From UBA8752 sp040261275 (GTDB lineage Bacteria; Bacteroidota; Bacteroidia; Flavobacteriales_D; Sanyastnellaceae): a stretch of DNA of 64,000 nucleotides. Each line of letters starts with the position of its first letter. The first letter of the stretch is position 1. The notes under the pieces are model-generated. The model was not told the DNA's origin, searched no databases, and worked only from the letters and a program-made list of their open reading frames with translations. The position numbers and the translations under genes were made by a program. Shown here piece by piece: positions 27,916-37,687 of the stretch. The DNA lies in NCBI GenBank assembly GCA_040261275.1, contig JBDQOI010000010.1, positions 1 through 64,000 of the forward strand, given 5' to 3'.

Positions 27916-29889
27916 ATGCTCAACCTGAATCAGATTGGCGTCCATTTCGGAGAGCGCACCCTCTTTGAAAACATTTCGCTGGCCATAGGAGGAAGGGACC
28001 GCGTCGGTCTGGTCGGACGCAATGGCGCCGGAAAATCCACTTTGCTCAAGATCATTGCGGGTGTCCAAAATGCCAGCGAAGGGAACGTCAGTACACCCAA
28101 GGAATACCGCATCGGCTACCTCGCCCAGGAAATGGAACACAACGAGGAGGCCACCGTCATTGAAGAAGCCCAGTCCGCCTTTGCCGCCTACCAGGAACTC
28201 GAAGCAGAAATCGAGCGGGTCTCGAATGAAATTGCCCAACGCACGGACTATGAGAGCGAAGGCTATACCCACCTCATCGACCGCCTGACCGAGGCCAACG
28301 ATCGCCTCGCTCTCATGGGCACAGGTGCCAAAGAGGAACAAACCCAACGCGTGCTGCAAGGCCTCGGCTTTCGGCCGGAGGACATGCACCGCAAGATGCA
28401 CGAGTTCAGCGGCGGATGGAAGATGCGCGTTGAATTGGGCAAGCTGCTCCTCGTGGCCCCGGACTTGCTCCTGCTTGACGAGCCCACCAATCACCTCGAC
28501 ATCGAGTCCATCGAGTGGCTGGAAGGGTTTCTCAAAAATTATCCTGGCGCCATGGTCCTCATCTCTCACGACCGAACTTTTCTGGACAACGTGACCGACC
28601 GTACCGTGGAAATCACTTCCGTCCGCGTTCACGATCACAAGGCGTCGTACAGCAAGTACATGGCATGGCGCGAGGAAGAATTCGCCCGTCAGGAGCAAGC
28701 TGCCAAGCAGCAACAAAAAGACATCGCCCACACGGAAGAGCTGATCAACAAGTTCCGGGCGAAGAAAAACAAAGCCGCATTCGCCCAGAGCCTCATCAAG
28801 AAGCTCGACAAGATGGAGCGCATAGAAATCGACCAGTTCGAGAATGCGGAAATGCGGTTCCGATTCCCCCCTGCTCCACGGGCCGGAAAGGTTGTGGTTG
28901 AAGCCAAGGGACTCGCCAAACGGTTCGACGACCTCGAGGTTTTCCACGACGTCGACCTCATGATCGCCCGACAGGACAAGGTGGCCCTCGTCGGAAAGAA
29001 TGGAGCGGGGAAGACCACGCTGACCCGCATCCTGCTCGGCGAACTGGAGGGCGATGGTCAGTGTTCGCTCGGGCACAACGTTGACGTGGGCTACTACGCC
29101 CAGAACCAGAGCGACGAGCTCGACGGTAGCCTCACCGTCTTCGAAACCATCGACAACGAGGCCGAAGGAGAGGTGCGCAAAAAAGTCCGGGCCCTGCTCG
29201 GCGCCTTCCTGTTCAGCGGCGAAGACGTGGACAAGAAGGTCAGGGTATTGTCCGGAGGTGAAAAGGCCCGCCTTGCCTTGTGCAAACTCCTCTTGCACCC
29301 CTACAACCTCTTGGTCCTCGACGAGCCTACAAACCACCTCGACATGAAGGCCAAGGACGTACTCAAGCAAGCCTTGATGCATTTCGATGGCACCCTCATC
29401 GTCGTCTCTCACGACCGCGACTTCCTGACCGGCTTGACAGAGCTCGTCTACGAGGTCACTCCCGCAGGGCTGCGCCAATACATTGGTGACATCCAACAGT
29501 TCCTCATCGAGAAGCGATCAGACACCATCGCCGCTTACGAAGCAGGGCGCAGCGATCACCCCGGCGGAAATCCAGGCGGCAAGGACACCCAAGAAAAGAC
29601 CAAAGCCGCTGTCAAGGCCGATTCAAAGGCCGAAGGAAAGCAAGCCTACGCCGACCAGAAGGCCATCCGCAAACTGAAGAACCGCATCAGCAAACTCGAA
29701 AAGCAAATCGCCGAGTTTGAAGACAAGGAAAAGCAGTTGAATGAGGAAATGGCTGCGCTCGACCCAGAAGACCGCATGGCCACCGTGGAGAAGGCATACG
29801 AATTCGAGAAAGTCCAAGCCGCCCTGCAGGAGGCCCTCAACGATTGGGAATCCTCAACCAACGCGCTCGAAACCCTCGGCGGCGGATAA
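27916..29889 (+). CDS. ABC-F family ATPase
   Basis: 657-aa soluble protein with two ABC domains (Walker A GRNGAGKST near 34 and GKNGAGKTT near 363; signatures FSGGWKMR and LSGGEKARLA; Walker B LLLLDEPTNHLD and LVLDEPTNHLD), no membrane segment, and a C-terminal coiled coil (about 575-655). ABC-F proteins act on the ribosome, in translation regulation or antibiotic protection; this long coiled-coil form resembles Uup/YheS-type housekeeping members. Start at 27916 excludes the gldN terminator from the coding region. Confidence 0.9.
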   Translation: MLNLNQIGVHFGERTLFENISLAIGGRDRVGLVGRNGAGKSTLLKIIAGVQNASEGNVSTPKEYRIGYLAQEMEHNEEATVIEEAQSAFAAYQELEAEIERVSNEIAQRTDYESEGYTHLIDRLTEANDRLALMGTGAKEEQTQRVLQGLGFRPEDMHRKMHEFSGGWKMRVELGKLLLVAPDLLLLDEPTNHLDIESIEWLEGFLKNYPGAMVLISHDRTFLDNVTDRTVEITSVRVHDHKASYSKYMAWREEEFARQEQAAKQQQKDIAHTEELINKFRAKKNKAAFAQSLIKKLDKMERIEIDQFENAEMRFRFPPAPRAGKVVVEAKGLAKRFDDLEVFHDVDLMIARQDKVALVGKNGAGKTTLTRILLGELEGDGQCSLGHNVDVGYYAQNQSDELDGSLTVFETIDNEAEGEVRKKVRALLGAFLFSGEDVDKKVRVLSGGEKARLALCKLLLHPYNLLVLDEPTNHLDMKAKDVLKQALMHFDGTLIVVSHDRDFLTGLTELVYEVTPAGLRQYIGDIQQFLIEKRSDTIAAYEAGRSDHPGGNPGGKDTQEKTKAAVKADSKAEGKQAYADQKAIRKLKNRISKLEKQIAEFEDKEKQLNEEMAALDPEDRMATVEKAYEFEKVQAALQEALNDWESSTNALETLGGG

Positions 29890-29896
29890 TTCCCAG

Positions 29897-30940
29897 TCAA
29901 GGTTGGGTCGTCGCTCCGAGGTACCGCCTCCAGCGCTCCAATACCGTGGTCATGTCCTCGGGCAGTTCACTTTCAAATTGCATGAATTCCCCCGTACCCG
30001 GGTGAGTGAAACCGAGTGATTTTGCGTGCAAAGCCTGACGGGGCAGAATCTCAAAATTGTTCTGGACGAACTGGTTGTACTTGCCGCTCGGCAACCCCTT
30101 CACAATCTGGGCACCTCCATAGGTCTTGTCTCCGAACAAGGGGTGTCCGATGTATTGCATATGCACCCGGATCTGGTGGGTCCTTCCCGTTTCCAGCTTG
30201 CACTCGACAAGGGTAACCGGCCCCAATCGTTCCAGCACCCGGTAGTGCGTCACCGCGTGCTTGCCCTCTTCAGCATCCGGAAAGACCTGTTGCACCTTTC
30301 GGTCCTTGCGCGAACGACCGATGTGCCCTTCCACCACGCCGTCATCGGTGACATCGCCCCAGACAAGGGCGTGATAGCGCCTTTCGGTGGTCCGTTCAAA
30401 GAACTGCTCACTCAAGCTCACCATGGCCTGCTCGACCTTACCGATGACCATCAGACCCGTCGTGTCTTTGTCGAGGCGGTGGACCAGGCCCGGACGGGGC
30501 GCCGGTTGGCCTTCCGCCGAAGGCAAGTTGGCGAAGTGGTGCAACAGGCCGTTCACGAGGGTTCCCGTGAAATTGCCCACCCCCGGGTGGACTACGAGTC
30601 CCGCCGGCTTGTGCAACACAGCCACCTCCGTGTCCTCGTATCGGATGTCCAGTGGAATGTCCTCAGCAATCAGCTCGAACTCGTGCACGGGCTGCGGCAA
30701 CTCCAAGGTCACCACGTCCGCGGGTCGCACTTTGTAGTTGGACTTCACCGGTTTGCCATTGACCCTCACATACCCGCTCTTGGCCGCCATCTGCAGGCGG
30801 TTACGGGAAGTATTGGGCAACAGGTTCGTCAGGAATTTGTCCACGCGCAACAGGGCCTGTCCCTTGTCGGCGACAATGCGATGGTGCTCGAACAGCTCAT
30901 CGCCATCCGTGCTTTCATCTTCCATGTGCGCATCCACCAT
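29897..30940 (-). CDS. rluD: RluA-family pseudouridine synthase (RluD-like)
   Basis: 347-aa enzyme that isomerises uridines in 23S rRNA. S4 RNA-binding domain at about 31-90 (LRVDKFLTNLLPNTSRNRLQ), then the catalytic domain with HRLDKDT at 154-160 (catalytic Asp157) and TGRTHQIRVHM. Converges on the ABC-F gene with 7 bp between stops and starts 3 bp after the preceding cargo gene, so it is probably read from the PASTA-gene promoter or from purL. Confidence 0.92.
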   Translation of the reverse strand: MVDAHMEDESTDGDELFEHHRIVADKGQALLRVDKFLTNLLPNTSRNRLQMAAKSGYVRVNGKPVKSNYKVRPADVVTLELPQPVHEFELIAEDIPLDIRYEDTEVAVLHKPAGLVVHPGVGNFTGTLVNGLLHHFANLPSAEGQPAPRPGLVHRLDKDTTGLMVIGKVEQAMVSLSEQFFERTTERRYHALVWGDVTDDGVVEGHIGRSRKDRKVQQVFPDAEEGKHAVTHYRVLERLGPVTLVECKLETGRTHQIRVHMQYIGHPLFGDKTYGGAQIVKGLPSGKYNQFVQNNFEILPRQALHAKSLGFTHPGTGEFMQFESELPEDMTTVLERWRRYLGATTQP

Positions 30941-30943
30941 GGT

Positions 30944-32878
30944 TCAGTGCAAAATGATGCGCTCCACCGTACGGTCACCGCGCCCATTCCGCACCACTAC
31001 GAGGTAGGTACCCCGCGGCAGGTCGCCGACCGACAATCGAATCCGATCAATGCCCTGGGGCCAAATCGTGGTTGAAATCTGACGGCCGGTCAAATCCACA
31101 CATTGGACTTCCCGGGGATCGAATCCGGCATCCACCGAAAGGAAGACCTCTCCGGAAGCGGGATTGGGCCAGATTTGAAGGGCTCCCTTGGCGACTTGCA
31201 CATCGTCCAAAGTGACAAAGACCTGCTCCACCCCTGCCTGCAAAACAGGCCGAATCATCACCGTACCCTCAATCGTAGAAAGGGTCCACTCGGCCCCAAG
31301 GCCCAATTGATAGTAGAGGCGGGAGAAATTGTAATCGGTGTTCTTGTCCAAGCCCATGTTCAGCGAAAACTCGGATTCCTGCACCACGCCCACGTAAACT
31401 GTACCCTCCACCGGGATGGGGTCATCATATTGATAATAGGCGAAAACATCGGCACCGTCGGTGAAGTAGGCAGGCTGATGGAAGGCGTAGTGCTCGCCCA
31501 GTTCCTCTCCGGGCTCTCCCCCATTGTCATTCCATGCGCGCAGAAGGAAATTGTAGTTGGTCTGCTGGTCGTAGTAAGGGGTGAAGTGGATGGCCAAACC
31601 GAACAGCGTATCCGGCACGGCCAAGTCATACCTCATGGCCAACTTGCCCCCACCGGTTGTGAGCCCGTATGCTTTTTCAGCCGACCCGTCGTCATAGGCG
31701 TACTCATTGCGGAAGACCTGGGTGAAAACGATGCTGTCGTTGTCCGGAATCCCGACCCGCTCTTGCTCCAAGATGCCGATGGCGTCCTCATAGAGGCTCA
31801 CCTCGAAAGTGGCCGCCGTATCATTCCCGGCATCCCCGAAGGCGAATCCACTCGGGTCGACCCCGTTCGCACCCACCTGCACATAGTAGGGCGTAGCGAA
31901 TTCCTCAAAGGGCGCTACAAAAGTGTTGGAGAAAGGGTTCAGGAAATTCTGCTCGGCACCCGTGGTCGTATTGCGCACTTTGAGACCGCAGGTCACATTG
32001 TCCGCCTGGAAGCCACTCATGTTGCGGTGCTGCGTCTCCATGCTGTCGCGCATGAAGGCAGCGGGGTCAGACAGGAAATGCGACCACGGCATCATGCTGT
32101 AGGGTTCGGTCAGCGCATACCTCGGTTCGGTGAATGCCACTTCGAAAAAGCCCAGGTTGTCCGGGTTGATGTTGTCGTCCAGCAGGACATAGTCGATGTG
32201 CCAAAGGTCAACATTGCCTCCCAAGGCGCCGTGGTTGCGGTACCGAAAACGGAAACCGTCCTGGAGGTGAACCTCCTGATCCACATGCACAGCCGCGATC
32301 GCGAAAGTGTCCATCTCCGCCCCGATGGCAGACCAGACTTGCGTCCACTCTGGCTCCAAGCCTCCCGGCGCGAGGAACTCCACCACCAGACTGTCGTTGT
32401 CATCCGGCGCATTGCCGCGGCCTCCTCCTTGGAAGAAGAAAACCAAATGGATATTGTCCTCTGGCGTTCGCCCCATCAGGTTGATGGGAACCGAGGTCAA
32501 GGTATCCGCCCATCCCATGGCCTCCGGATTGAAAGCGTAGGGAAAGCCGTCGGCCCTCAATCCATCCAAAGTAGCCTGACCCACCGTGGGCGCATTCAGC
32601 GCATAGGTGAAGGTTCGACGGGCGGAAGCATCATCCCAACGCACGAGGGCTTCTGGCCCGTTTTCCACAGCAAATGTGGGCGAAGCGAAGTCGTCAAAGA
32701 ACGGCAGGGACATGCTGCCTCCACCGCTCCGCTTGGCTGCCCCATCCCCTTTGCGCTCCTGAGCCACCGGGACGCATTGCAGATCGCGTTCCACCTCCTG
32801 GGCGGAGAGCCCGCCCGAAACGAACAAGACCAGCATCCATGCGGCGCTTCGTGGGACAAAAGAAATCATCTGCTTCAT
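30944..32878 (-). CDS. Secreted protein with type IX sorting domain
   Basis: 644-aa exported protein of unknown activity. Signal peptide to about residue 27 (SGGLSAQ). The central part has a jelly-roll or lectin-like feel (MSLPFFDDFASPTF near the start, FFFQGGGRGNAPDDNDSLVV) but no catalytic motif was recognised. The last ~80 residues form a type A type IX sorting domain (IWPNPASGEVFLS to TVERIILH). Expected at the cell surface or outside. The GTG at 32905 would extend it by nine residues and spoil the signal peptide, so ATG 32878 is preferred. Confidence 0.82.
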   Translation of the reverse strand: MKQMISFVPRSAAWMLVLFVSGGLSAQEVERDLQCVPVAQERKGDGAAKRSGGGSMSLPFFDDFASPTFAVENGPEALVRWDDASARRTFTYALNAPTVGQATLDGLRADGFPYAFNPEAMGWADTLTSVPINLMGRTPEDNIHLVFFFQGGGRGNAPDDNDSLVVEFLAPGGLEPEWTQVWSAIGAEMDTFAIAAVHVDQEVHLQDGFRFRYRNHGALGGNVDLWHIDYVLLDDNINPDNLGFFEVAFTEPRYALTEPYSMMPWSHFLSDPAAFMRDSMETQHRNMSGFQADNVTCGLKVRNTTTGAEQNFLNPFSNTFVAPFEEFATPYYVQVGANGVDPSGFAFGDAGNDTAATFEVSLYEDAIGILEQERVGIPDNDSIVFTQVFRNEYAYDDGSAEKAYGLTTGGGKLAMRYDLAVPDTLFGLAIHFTPYYDQQTNYNFLLRAWNDNGGEPGEELGEHYAFHQPAYFTDGADVFAYYQYDDPIPVEGTVYVGVVQESEFSLNMGLDKNTDYNFSRLYYQLGLGAEWTLSTIEGTVMIRPVLQAGVEQVFVTLDDVQVAKGALQIWPNPASGEVFLSVDAGFDPREVQCVDLTGRQISTTIWPQGIDRIRLSVGDLPRGTYLVVVRNGRGDRTVERIILH

Positions 32879-32901
32879 GGTTGTTTCATGGACCGCGGAA
32901 C

Positions 32902-33696
32902 TCACGGCAAATCAAGGCTTTCCGGTGGAGGTGGCCCCAAGGTCAAATCAATGGCGGTTCCCTCCTGCACCTCACGCCCAGGGGTATAGGCCGGGCGCTG
33001 GGCCGAAATTACGGCAGCGGCTGAATCGGTCGCATCAGCCGGAGCGAATGCCCATCGTATGAGCCCCACGCCCAACCGCGCCTGACGCAAGGTGGCGACG
33101 CCATTGGCACGTGTCAACCCCACCACATCGGGAAGCGCGACCTGCTCGGCGGACACTTCGCCGATGACGAGAACCACGGACTTACCCTTCCGCAGTCGAT
33201 CGTCCGGCCCCAAAACGTTGCCTCCTCCATCTTCAACGCGCAATACCAAACCTGCCAACTCCGCAGCCGGCTCGTATCGCTCCCGGAAGGGAAAACCTTT
33301 GACGTCAAGCAGGATTCGAGCCACACCCGCGTCCATGCCTTCCTCCACCTCGATGCGCTCACTGGGCGGCGTGGAGCGATACACAGTAAGGTAGACGTTG
33401 CGCGTACCCTTGACCTCCACACCTTCAGCGGGATCCTGCTCGAGAACGGCCCCAGGCTGGCCCTTCGCGCTGTATAGACTGTCCATCACCACGGCAGTCA
33501 AACCGGCCTCCTCCAATGCCCCGGCCGCCGCCTCGCCGCTCAATCCGACCACACCCGGAACGGCTATGCGCTCGCTGTGGCGGGTAAAACCGCGGAGAAA
33601 GATGTTCAACGCCACAAACCCGACCATCCCCAACACCAGCGCCAAGCCCAATTGGACCCAAAATGTCCGGCTGATGAGGAAACGGAGCAGTCGCAT
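32902..33696 (-). CDS. PASTA-domain membrane protein
   Basis: 264-aa protein with one N-terminal transmembrane helix (about 13-33) and three PASTA domains in the periplasm (IAVPGVVGLSGEAAAGALEE; the middle one less regular; VALPDVVGLTRANGVATLRQ). PASTA modules bind peptidoglycan fragments or beta-lactams; in this phylum they occur without a Ser/Thr kinase. No kinase or transpeptidase domain here. 22 bp before the cargo gene and 28 bp after purL's stop, all same strand. Confidence 0.88.
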   Translation of the reverse strand: MRLLRFLISRTFWVQLGLALVLGMVGFVALNIFLRGFTRHSERIAVPGVVGLSGEAAAGALEEAGLTAVVMDSLYSAKGQPGAVLEQDPAEGVEVKGTRNVYLTVYRSTPPSERIEVEEGMDAGVARILLDVKGFPFRERYEPAAELAGLVLRVEDGGGNVLGPDDRLRKGKSVVLVIGEVSAEQVALPDVVGLTRANGVATLRQARLGVGLIRWAFAPADATDSAAAVISAQRPAYTPGREVQEGTAIDLTLGPPPPESLDLP

Positions 33697-33724
33697 GCGT
33701 GGGGCTAACGTCCTTCTTTCGAGA

Positions 33725-35968
33725 TTATTGGGCCATCGCCTGTGGGATGGCCGTCTCCATGGCCTCCTCGTACTCGCCAATGAAACCGTAGTGCTGGCCG
33801 TCCACGACGCATTTGCCTTTCGTGGTGTGGCCCAGCAAGGTCACGGGGATGCCCGCCTCAGCGAGCACATCGAGAAAGTCCTCCTGGTCCGATTCGTTGG
33901 TGGTCACCACAATGCGGCCTTGGGACTCGCCGAAGAGGAAGGCGTCGAGGCGCACCTCGCTGTCGCTCTCCACATCGAATCCGAGTCCGCGGGGGGCGCC
34001 CATTTCCACGATCGCCGTGAAGAGTCCGCCGTCGCTCACATCGTGGGCACAGGCCACCAATTTGCGGTCAATCAAGGTGCGCACCGCGCCGTGCAGCTTC
34101 ACCTCAAAATCCAAATCGAAATACGGAACCGGACTGTAGCGAACACCGTGCATGGCAGTGAGGTATTCAGAGCACCCGAGGTCATTGCGCGACTCCCCCA
34201 ACATGAAAATCAGCTCCCCCTTTTCTTTGAAGTCGAGGGTCATCTGTCGGTCGGCGTCGTCGATCAGTCCAACCATGCCGATGGTCGGGGTCGGGTAAAC
34301 CGGCTTGGCGGTACCGTCGGCGTCCACTGTCTGGTTGTAGAAGCTGACGTTGCCTCCGGTCACCGGAGAATTGAACGCCCGACATGCATCGCCCATGCCC
34401 TCGATGGCCCCGACGAACTGCCAGTACACTTCCGGATTATAGGGGTTTCCAAAGTTGAGACAGTTTGTGATGGCACTCGGCGTACCGCCCACACAAGCGA
34501 TGTTCCGGGCGGCCTCCGCCACAGCGATGGCGCAGCCTTTTCGCGGATCGGCCTCCACATAGCGTCCGTTGCAATCCACACTCAACGCCAGGCCCTTGGT
34601 CGATCCCTTGACCTGCACAACCGCAGCATCGCCGGGGCGGTTCGTGGAACGGTTCACCGTGCCCACCATACTGTCGTACTGCTCGTAGACCCAGCGCTTG
34701 GACGCCAGGTTGGGTCGGTTTACCAGCGCCTTGGCGGTCGCCACATAGTCGTCCGGCTCGGGGATGGCATCCAGATCGAATGCGGCGATGTCCTTGAGGT
34801 AGGCAGGCTCGCTGTATTCACGTTCGTAAACCGGTGCCCCACCCCCGAGAATGAGGCTGTCCGCCGGCACCTCCCCGATCAGCTCCTCACCATCAAAGTA
34901 GCGCAAGGTGTTGCCCTCGGTCACCACACCAATTTCCACGGCGTGGAGGTCCCATTTGTCGAAGATGGCTTCGATCTCGGCCTCGCGGCCCTTTTTCACC
35001 ACGACGAGCATGCGCTCCTGGCTCTCACTGAGCAGAATCTCAAACGGCTCCATGTCGGCCTGGCGCTTGGGCACGAGATCCAATCGGATATCCATGCCCA
35101 CGCCGCCGCCGCCACTCATCTCAGAAGTAGAGCAGGTGATGCCCGCGGCACCCATGTCCTGCATGCCCACGACGGCGTCGCCACCGGCGAGTTCGAGGGA
35201 AGCCTCCAGCAGGAGCTTCTCCTGGAAGGGGTCCCCCACCTGCACGGCGGGCAGATCGTCCGCGCTGTCCTCGGTGATGTCCTTGGACGCAAACGAGGCG
35301 CCCTGAATGCCGTCCTTTCCGGTATCCGAACCGACGATGTAGACGGGATTGCCAGGGCCGCCGGCCTTGGCGCTGATGATGCGGTCCGCCTGGACCAGGC
35401 CCACACTCATGGCGTTGACCAACGGATTGACCTGATACACCGGATCGAAGTAGACCTCTCCACCCACAATGGGCACACCAAAACTGTTTCCGTAGTCGCC
35501 AATACCGCGCACCACGCCGTCGAGCAGCCACTTCGTCTTGGGGTTCTCAAGGTCACCGAAGCGCAGGCTGTTCAACTGGGCAATGGGACGAGCGCCCATG
35601 GTGAAGATGTCGCGGTTGATGCCGCCGACGCCGGTGGCCGCTCCCTGGTAGGGCTCCAGCGCACTCGGGTGGTTGTGGCTCTCGATCTTGAAGGCGCAAC
35701 CGAGGCCGTCCCCGATGTCCACGATGCCGGCGTTCTCCTCCCCCGCCTTGACGAGCAGGTGCGGTCCGTCCTTCGGCAGGGTCTTCAGCCACTTGATCGA
35801 GTTCTTGTAGCTGCAATGCTCCGACCACATGACCGAGTAGATGCACATCTCGGTGAAGTTGGGCGTGCGACCGAGGATCTCGACGATCTGGTCGAATTCC
35901 TCGGGGCGAAGGCCCATCTCCTGGGCTTGCTCGAGGGTGGCGGGTGCGGTGGATGCGCGTTGGGCCAT
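33725..35968 (-). CDS. purL: Phosphoribosylformylglycinamidine synthase subunit PurL
   Basis: 747-aa short-form PurL, which needs separate PurQ and PurS, for the fourth step of purine synthesis. Seen: MWSEHCSYKNSIKWLKTLP with the catalytic His region, KIESHNHPSALEPYQGAATG, MGAAGITCSTSEMSGGG, and PVTGGNVSFYNQ. TACCTTCG at 36010-36003 is a one-mismatch promoter box; the 16-nt start region nearly equals that of groES. Divergent from the pmp3 operon. Confidence 0.97.
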   Translation of the reverse strand: MAQRASTAPATLEQAQEMGLRPEEFDQIVEILGRTPNFTEMCIYSVMWSEHCSYKNSIKWLKTLPKDGPHLLVKAGEENAGIVDIGDGLGCAFKIESHNHPSALEPYQGAATGVGGINRDIFTMGARPIAQLNSLRFGDLENPKTKWLLDGVVRGIGDYGNSFGVPIVGGEVYFDPVYQVNPLVNAMSVGLVQADRIISAKAGGPGNPVYIVGSDTGKDGIQGASFASKDITEDSADDLPAVQVGDPFQEKLLLEASLELAGGDAVVGMQDMGAAGITCSTSEMSGGGGVGMDIRLDLVPKRQADMEPFEILLSESQERMLVVVKKGREAEIEAIFDKWDLHAVEIGVVTEGNTLRYFDGEELIGEVPADSLILGGGAPVYEREYSEPAYLKDIAAFDLDAIPEPDDYVATAKALVNRPNLASKRWVYEQYDSMVGTVNRSTNRPGDAAVVQVKGSTKGLALSVDCNGRYVEADPRKGCAIAVAEAARNIACVGGTPSAITNCLNFGNPYNPEVYWQFVGAIEGMGDACRAFNSPVTGGNVSFYNQTVDADGTAKPVYPTPTIGMVGLIDDADRQMTLDFKEKGELIFMLGESRNDLGCSEYLTAMHGVRYSPVPYFDLDFEVKLHGAVRTLIDRKLVACAHDVSDGGLFTAIVEMGAPRGLGFDVESDSEVRLDAFLFGESQGRIVVTTNESDQEDFLDVLAEAGIPVTLLGHTTKGKCVVDGQHYGFIGEYEEAMETAIPQAMAQ

Positions 35969-36032
35969 GTTGCGAACGGTTCGGGGTTGCGAAAGCGTAC
36001 CGCGAAGGTAGCAAGGTGTCGCCCGGAAAGCC

Positions 36033-36040
36033 TATGTTCA
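36033..36040 (+). promoter_or_regulatory. Probable -7 element TATGTTCA, leaderless start of pmp3 operon
   Basis: TATGTTCA begins 12 nt before the ATG at 36045; two deviations from TAnnTTTG in the last positions. Confidence 0.4.
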
Positions 36041-36044
36041 CATC

Positions 36045-36200
36045 ATGTCCGTAGGACGTGTTCTCCTCAGCATATTGTTCCCGCCCTTCGCCATTCTAGA
36101 CAAGGGGTGCGGCAGCATCCTCATTGACCTGGTTCTCACCGCATGCGAATGGGTACCGGGCGTCATTGCGGCCTTGATCATCCTGAATCGAAACACCTGA
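36045..36200 (+). CDS. YqaE/Pmp3-family small membrane protein
   Basis: 51-aa protein with two hydrophobic helices: LLSILFPPFAILDKGCG and LVLTACEWVPGVIAALIIL. The pattern LFPPFA-x-DKGCG and W/Y-x-PG-x-IxAL is that of the Pmp3/YqaE (UPF0057) family, stress-induced proteins that in yeast and plants affect membrane potential. Its stop shares bases with the next gene's start (TGATG), so it is coupled to DUF389. Confidence 0.88.
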   Translation: MSVGRVLLSILFPPFAILDKGCGSILIDLVLTACEWVPGVIAALIILNRNT

Positions 36201-37687
36201 TGTCAACCGAAGAGACATCCCCATCCGGCACCCCGCCTCCCGATTCCAGTGGGAGCGGTAATCACGGTGCCTCCGGAAACACACCCGAGCCCGGATTCCT
36301 GCATCGGCTTTCCGAGTTGCTCCGCCCTTTGGCCATTGAGCGATTCCGCATCATCGACCTCGCCGACCCGGAACAAACCATCGTCGGAATCAAGAAAGAC
36401 ATCGAATTCCGTGGGTTCAACCTCTGGATCCTCGTGTTCAGCATCATCATCTGCTCGATCGGCCTCAACGTGGATTCCGCAGCGGTGGTCATCGGAGCCA
36501 TGCTCATCAGTCCCTTGATGGGTCCCATCATGGGCTTGGGCCTCGGCCTGGGAACCAACGATGCTGGCACATTCAAAAACGCACTCGGCAACCTCAGCAT
36601 CGCGGTGGGCATCTCCATCCTGACCAGCGCGCTCTATTTCCTCTCGTCCCCCCTCAATGAAGCATCCAGCGAACTGCTATCCCGCACCCAACCCACCTTG
36701 CTTGACGTGGTCGTGGCCCTGTTCGGTGGATTGGCGGGCATCCTCGCGGGCTCGCGCAAAGAGAAGTCCAATGTGATTCCGGGGGTGGCCATCGCCACGG
36801 CCTTGATGCCACCTTTGTGCACGGCCGGTTATGGTCTGGCCAACGGGGAATGGAACTTCCTTCTCGGGGGGTTCTACCTCTTCCTCATCAACACCGCCCT
36901 GATCGCCCTTTCCACCTGGGTGGTCGTGCGGTATCTCCGGTTCCCATTGTTGCACTACGTGGAGCCGGCAGTGGAAAGACGCTACAAGCGCATGTCCGCC
37001 CTTTTGTTCCTGGCGCTCCTCGGCCCTTCCGGTTACATCTTTTACGATGTCGTCGTGACCAGCCGTGAGGATGCTTCCTTGAAGGCATTCGTTGAAAATC
37101 GCATGAACATTGCAGGCACCTCGATCAAAACCGAAATTGACCGAAACGTGGAACCCGCCCAACTCAAGGTGGAAATCCTCGGCAAACCCATTTCAGACGA
37201 ACAAGAGGCGGAATGGCGGAAACAACTGGCTTACACGCACCCGCGCATAGAACTTGCCGTCTTCCGCACGAGCATCGATGAAGCCGACATCGAGGACCTG
37301 CAGCAACAGGTTGAACTCATGCTGAGCAGCTATTCCGACCTCTCCGCAAAAGACAGGGAACTCGCTCAACTCCGAACGGAATTGACCCTGGTACAAGGAG
37401 AAAATCGAAAACTCCAAAATGCCTTGCTTCCCCCGGGAATCGGTCAAGAAGTACTGGCGTTGTATCCACAGGCAACAGCGGTCCGATGGGGCAGGGTCAA
37501 CGGACGGGACCGCGATGCAGCGGAACCTACGGAATCCGCAGCGCGACTGCAGGTGGTCTGGGGAATTGAACTTGCCACAGAGGAACAGGCGCAGATCGAA
37601 GCCAATCTGTTGATGTGGCTTCAGGCGAGATTGGAGACTGTGAGCCCTGTCGCTGTCGAGATCGTTTTCGAAACGCCCGAACCTTGA
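36200..37687 (+). CDS. DUF389 multi-pass membrane protein
   Basis: 495-aa membrane protein. After a disordered Ser/Pro/Gly-rich N-terminus (about 1-30) come about six to seven helices with the DUF389 hallmarks DSAAVVIGAMLISPLMGPIMG and IPGVAIATALMPPLCTAGY, then a periplasmic or cytosolic domain with a helical stretch (about 370-415). Function of DUF389 is not settled. Sits between Pmp3 and an M50-like protein in an overlapping three-gene operon. Confidence 0.9.
   Translation: MSTEETSPSGTPPPDSSGSGNHGASGNTPEPGFLHRLSELLRPLAIERFRIIDLADPEQTIVGIKKDIEFRGFNLWILVFSIIICSIGLNVDSAAVVIGAMLISPLMGPIMGLGLGLGTNDAGTFKNALGNLSIAVGISILTSALYFLSSPLNEASSELLSRTQPTLLDVVVALFGGLAGILAGSRKEKSNVIPGVAIATALMPPLCTAGYGLANGEWNFLLGGFYLFLINTALIALSTWVVVRYLRFPLLHYVEPAVERRYKRMSALLFLALLGPSGYIFYDVVVTSREDASLKAFVENRMNIAGTSIKTEIDRNVEPAQLKVEILGKPISDEQEAEWRKQLAYTHPRIELAVFRTSIDEADIEDLQQQVELMLSSYSDLSAKDRELAQLRTELTLVQGENRKLQNALLPPGIGQEVLALYPQATAVRWGRVNGRDRDAAEPTESAARLQVVWGIELATEEQAQIEANLLMWLQARLETVSPVAVEIVFETPEP

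Noticed and set aside
27814..29496. 560-aa minus-strand open frame
   Set aside because: Antisense to the ABC-F ATPase, which has both Walker motifs; crosses the gldN terminator as well.
33398..36127. 909-aa plus-strand open frame
   Set aside because: Lies opposite purL, whose minus-strand product matches its family throughout. High GC makes long antisense frames common here.
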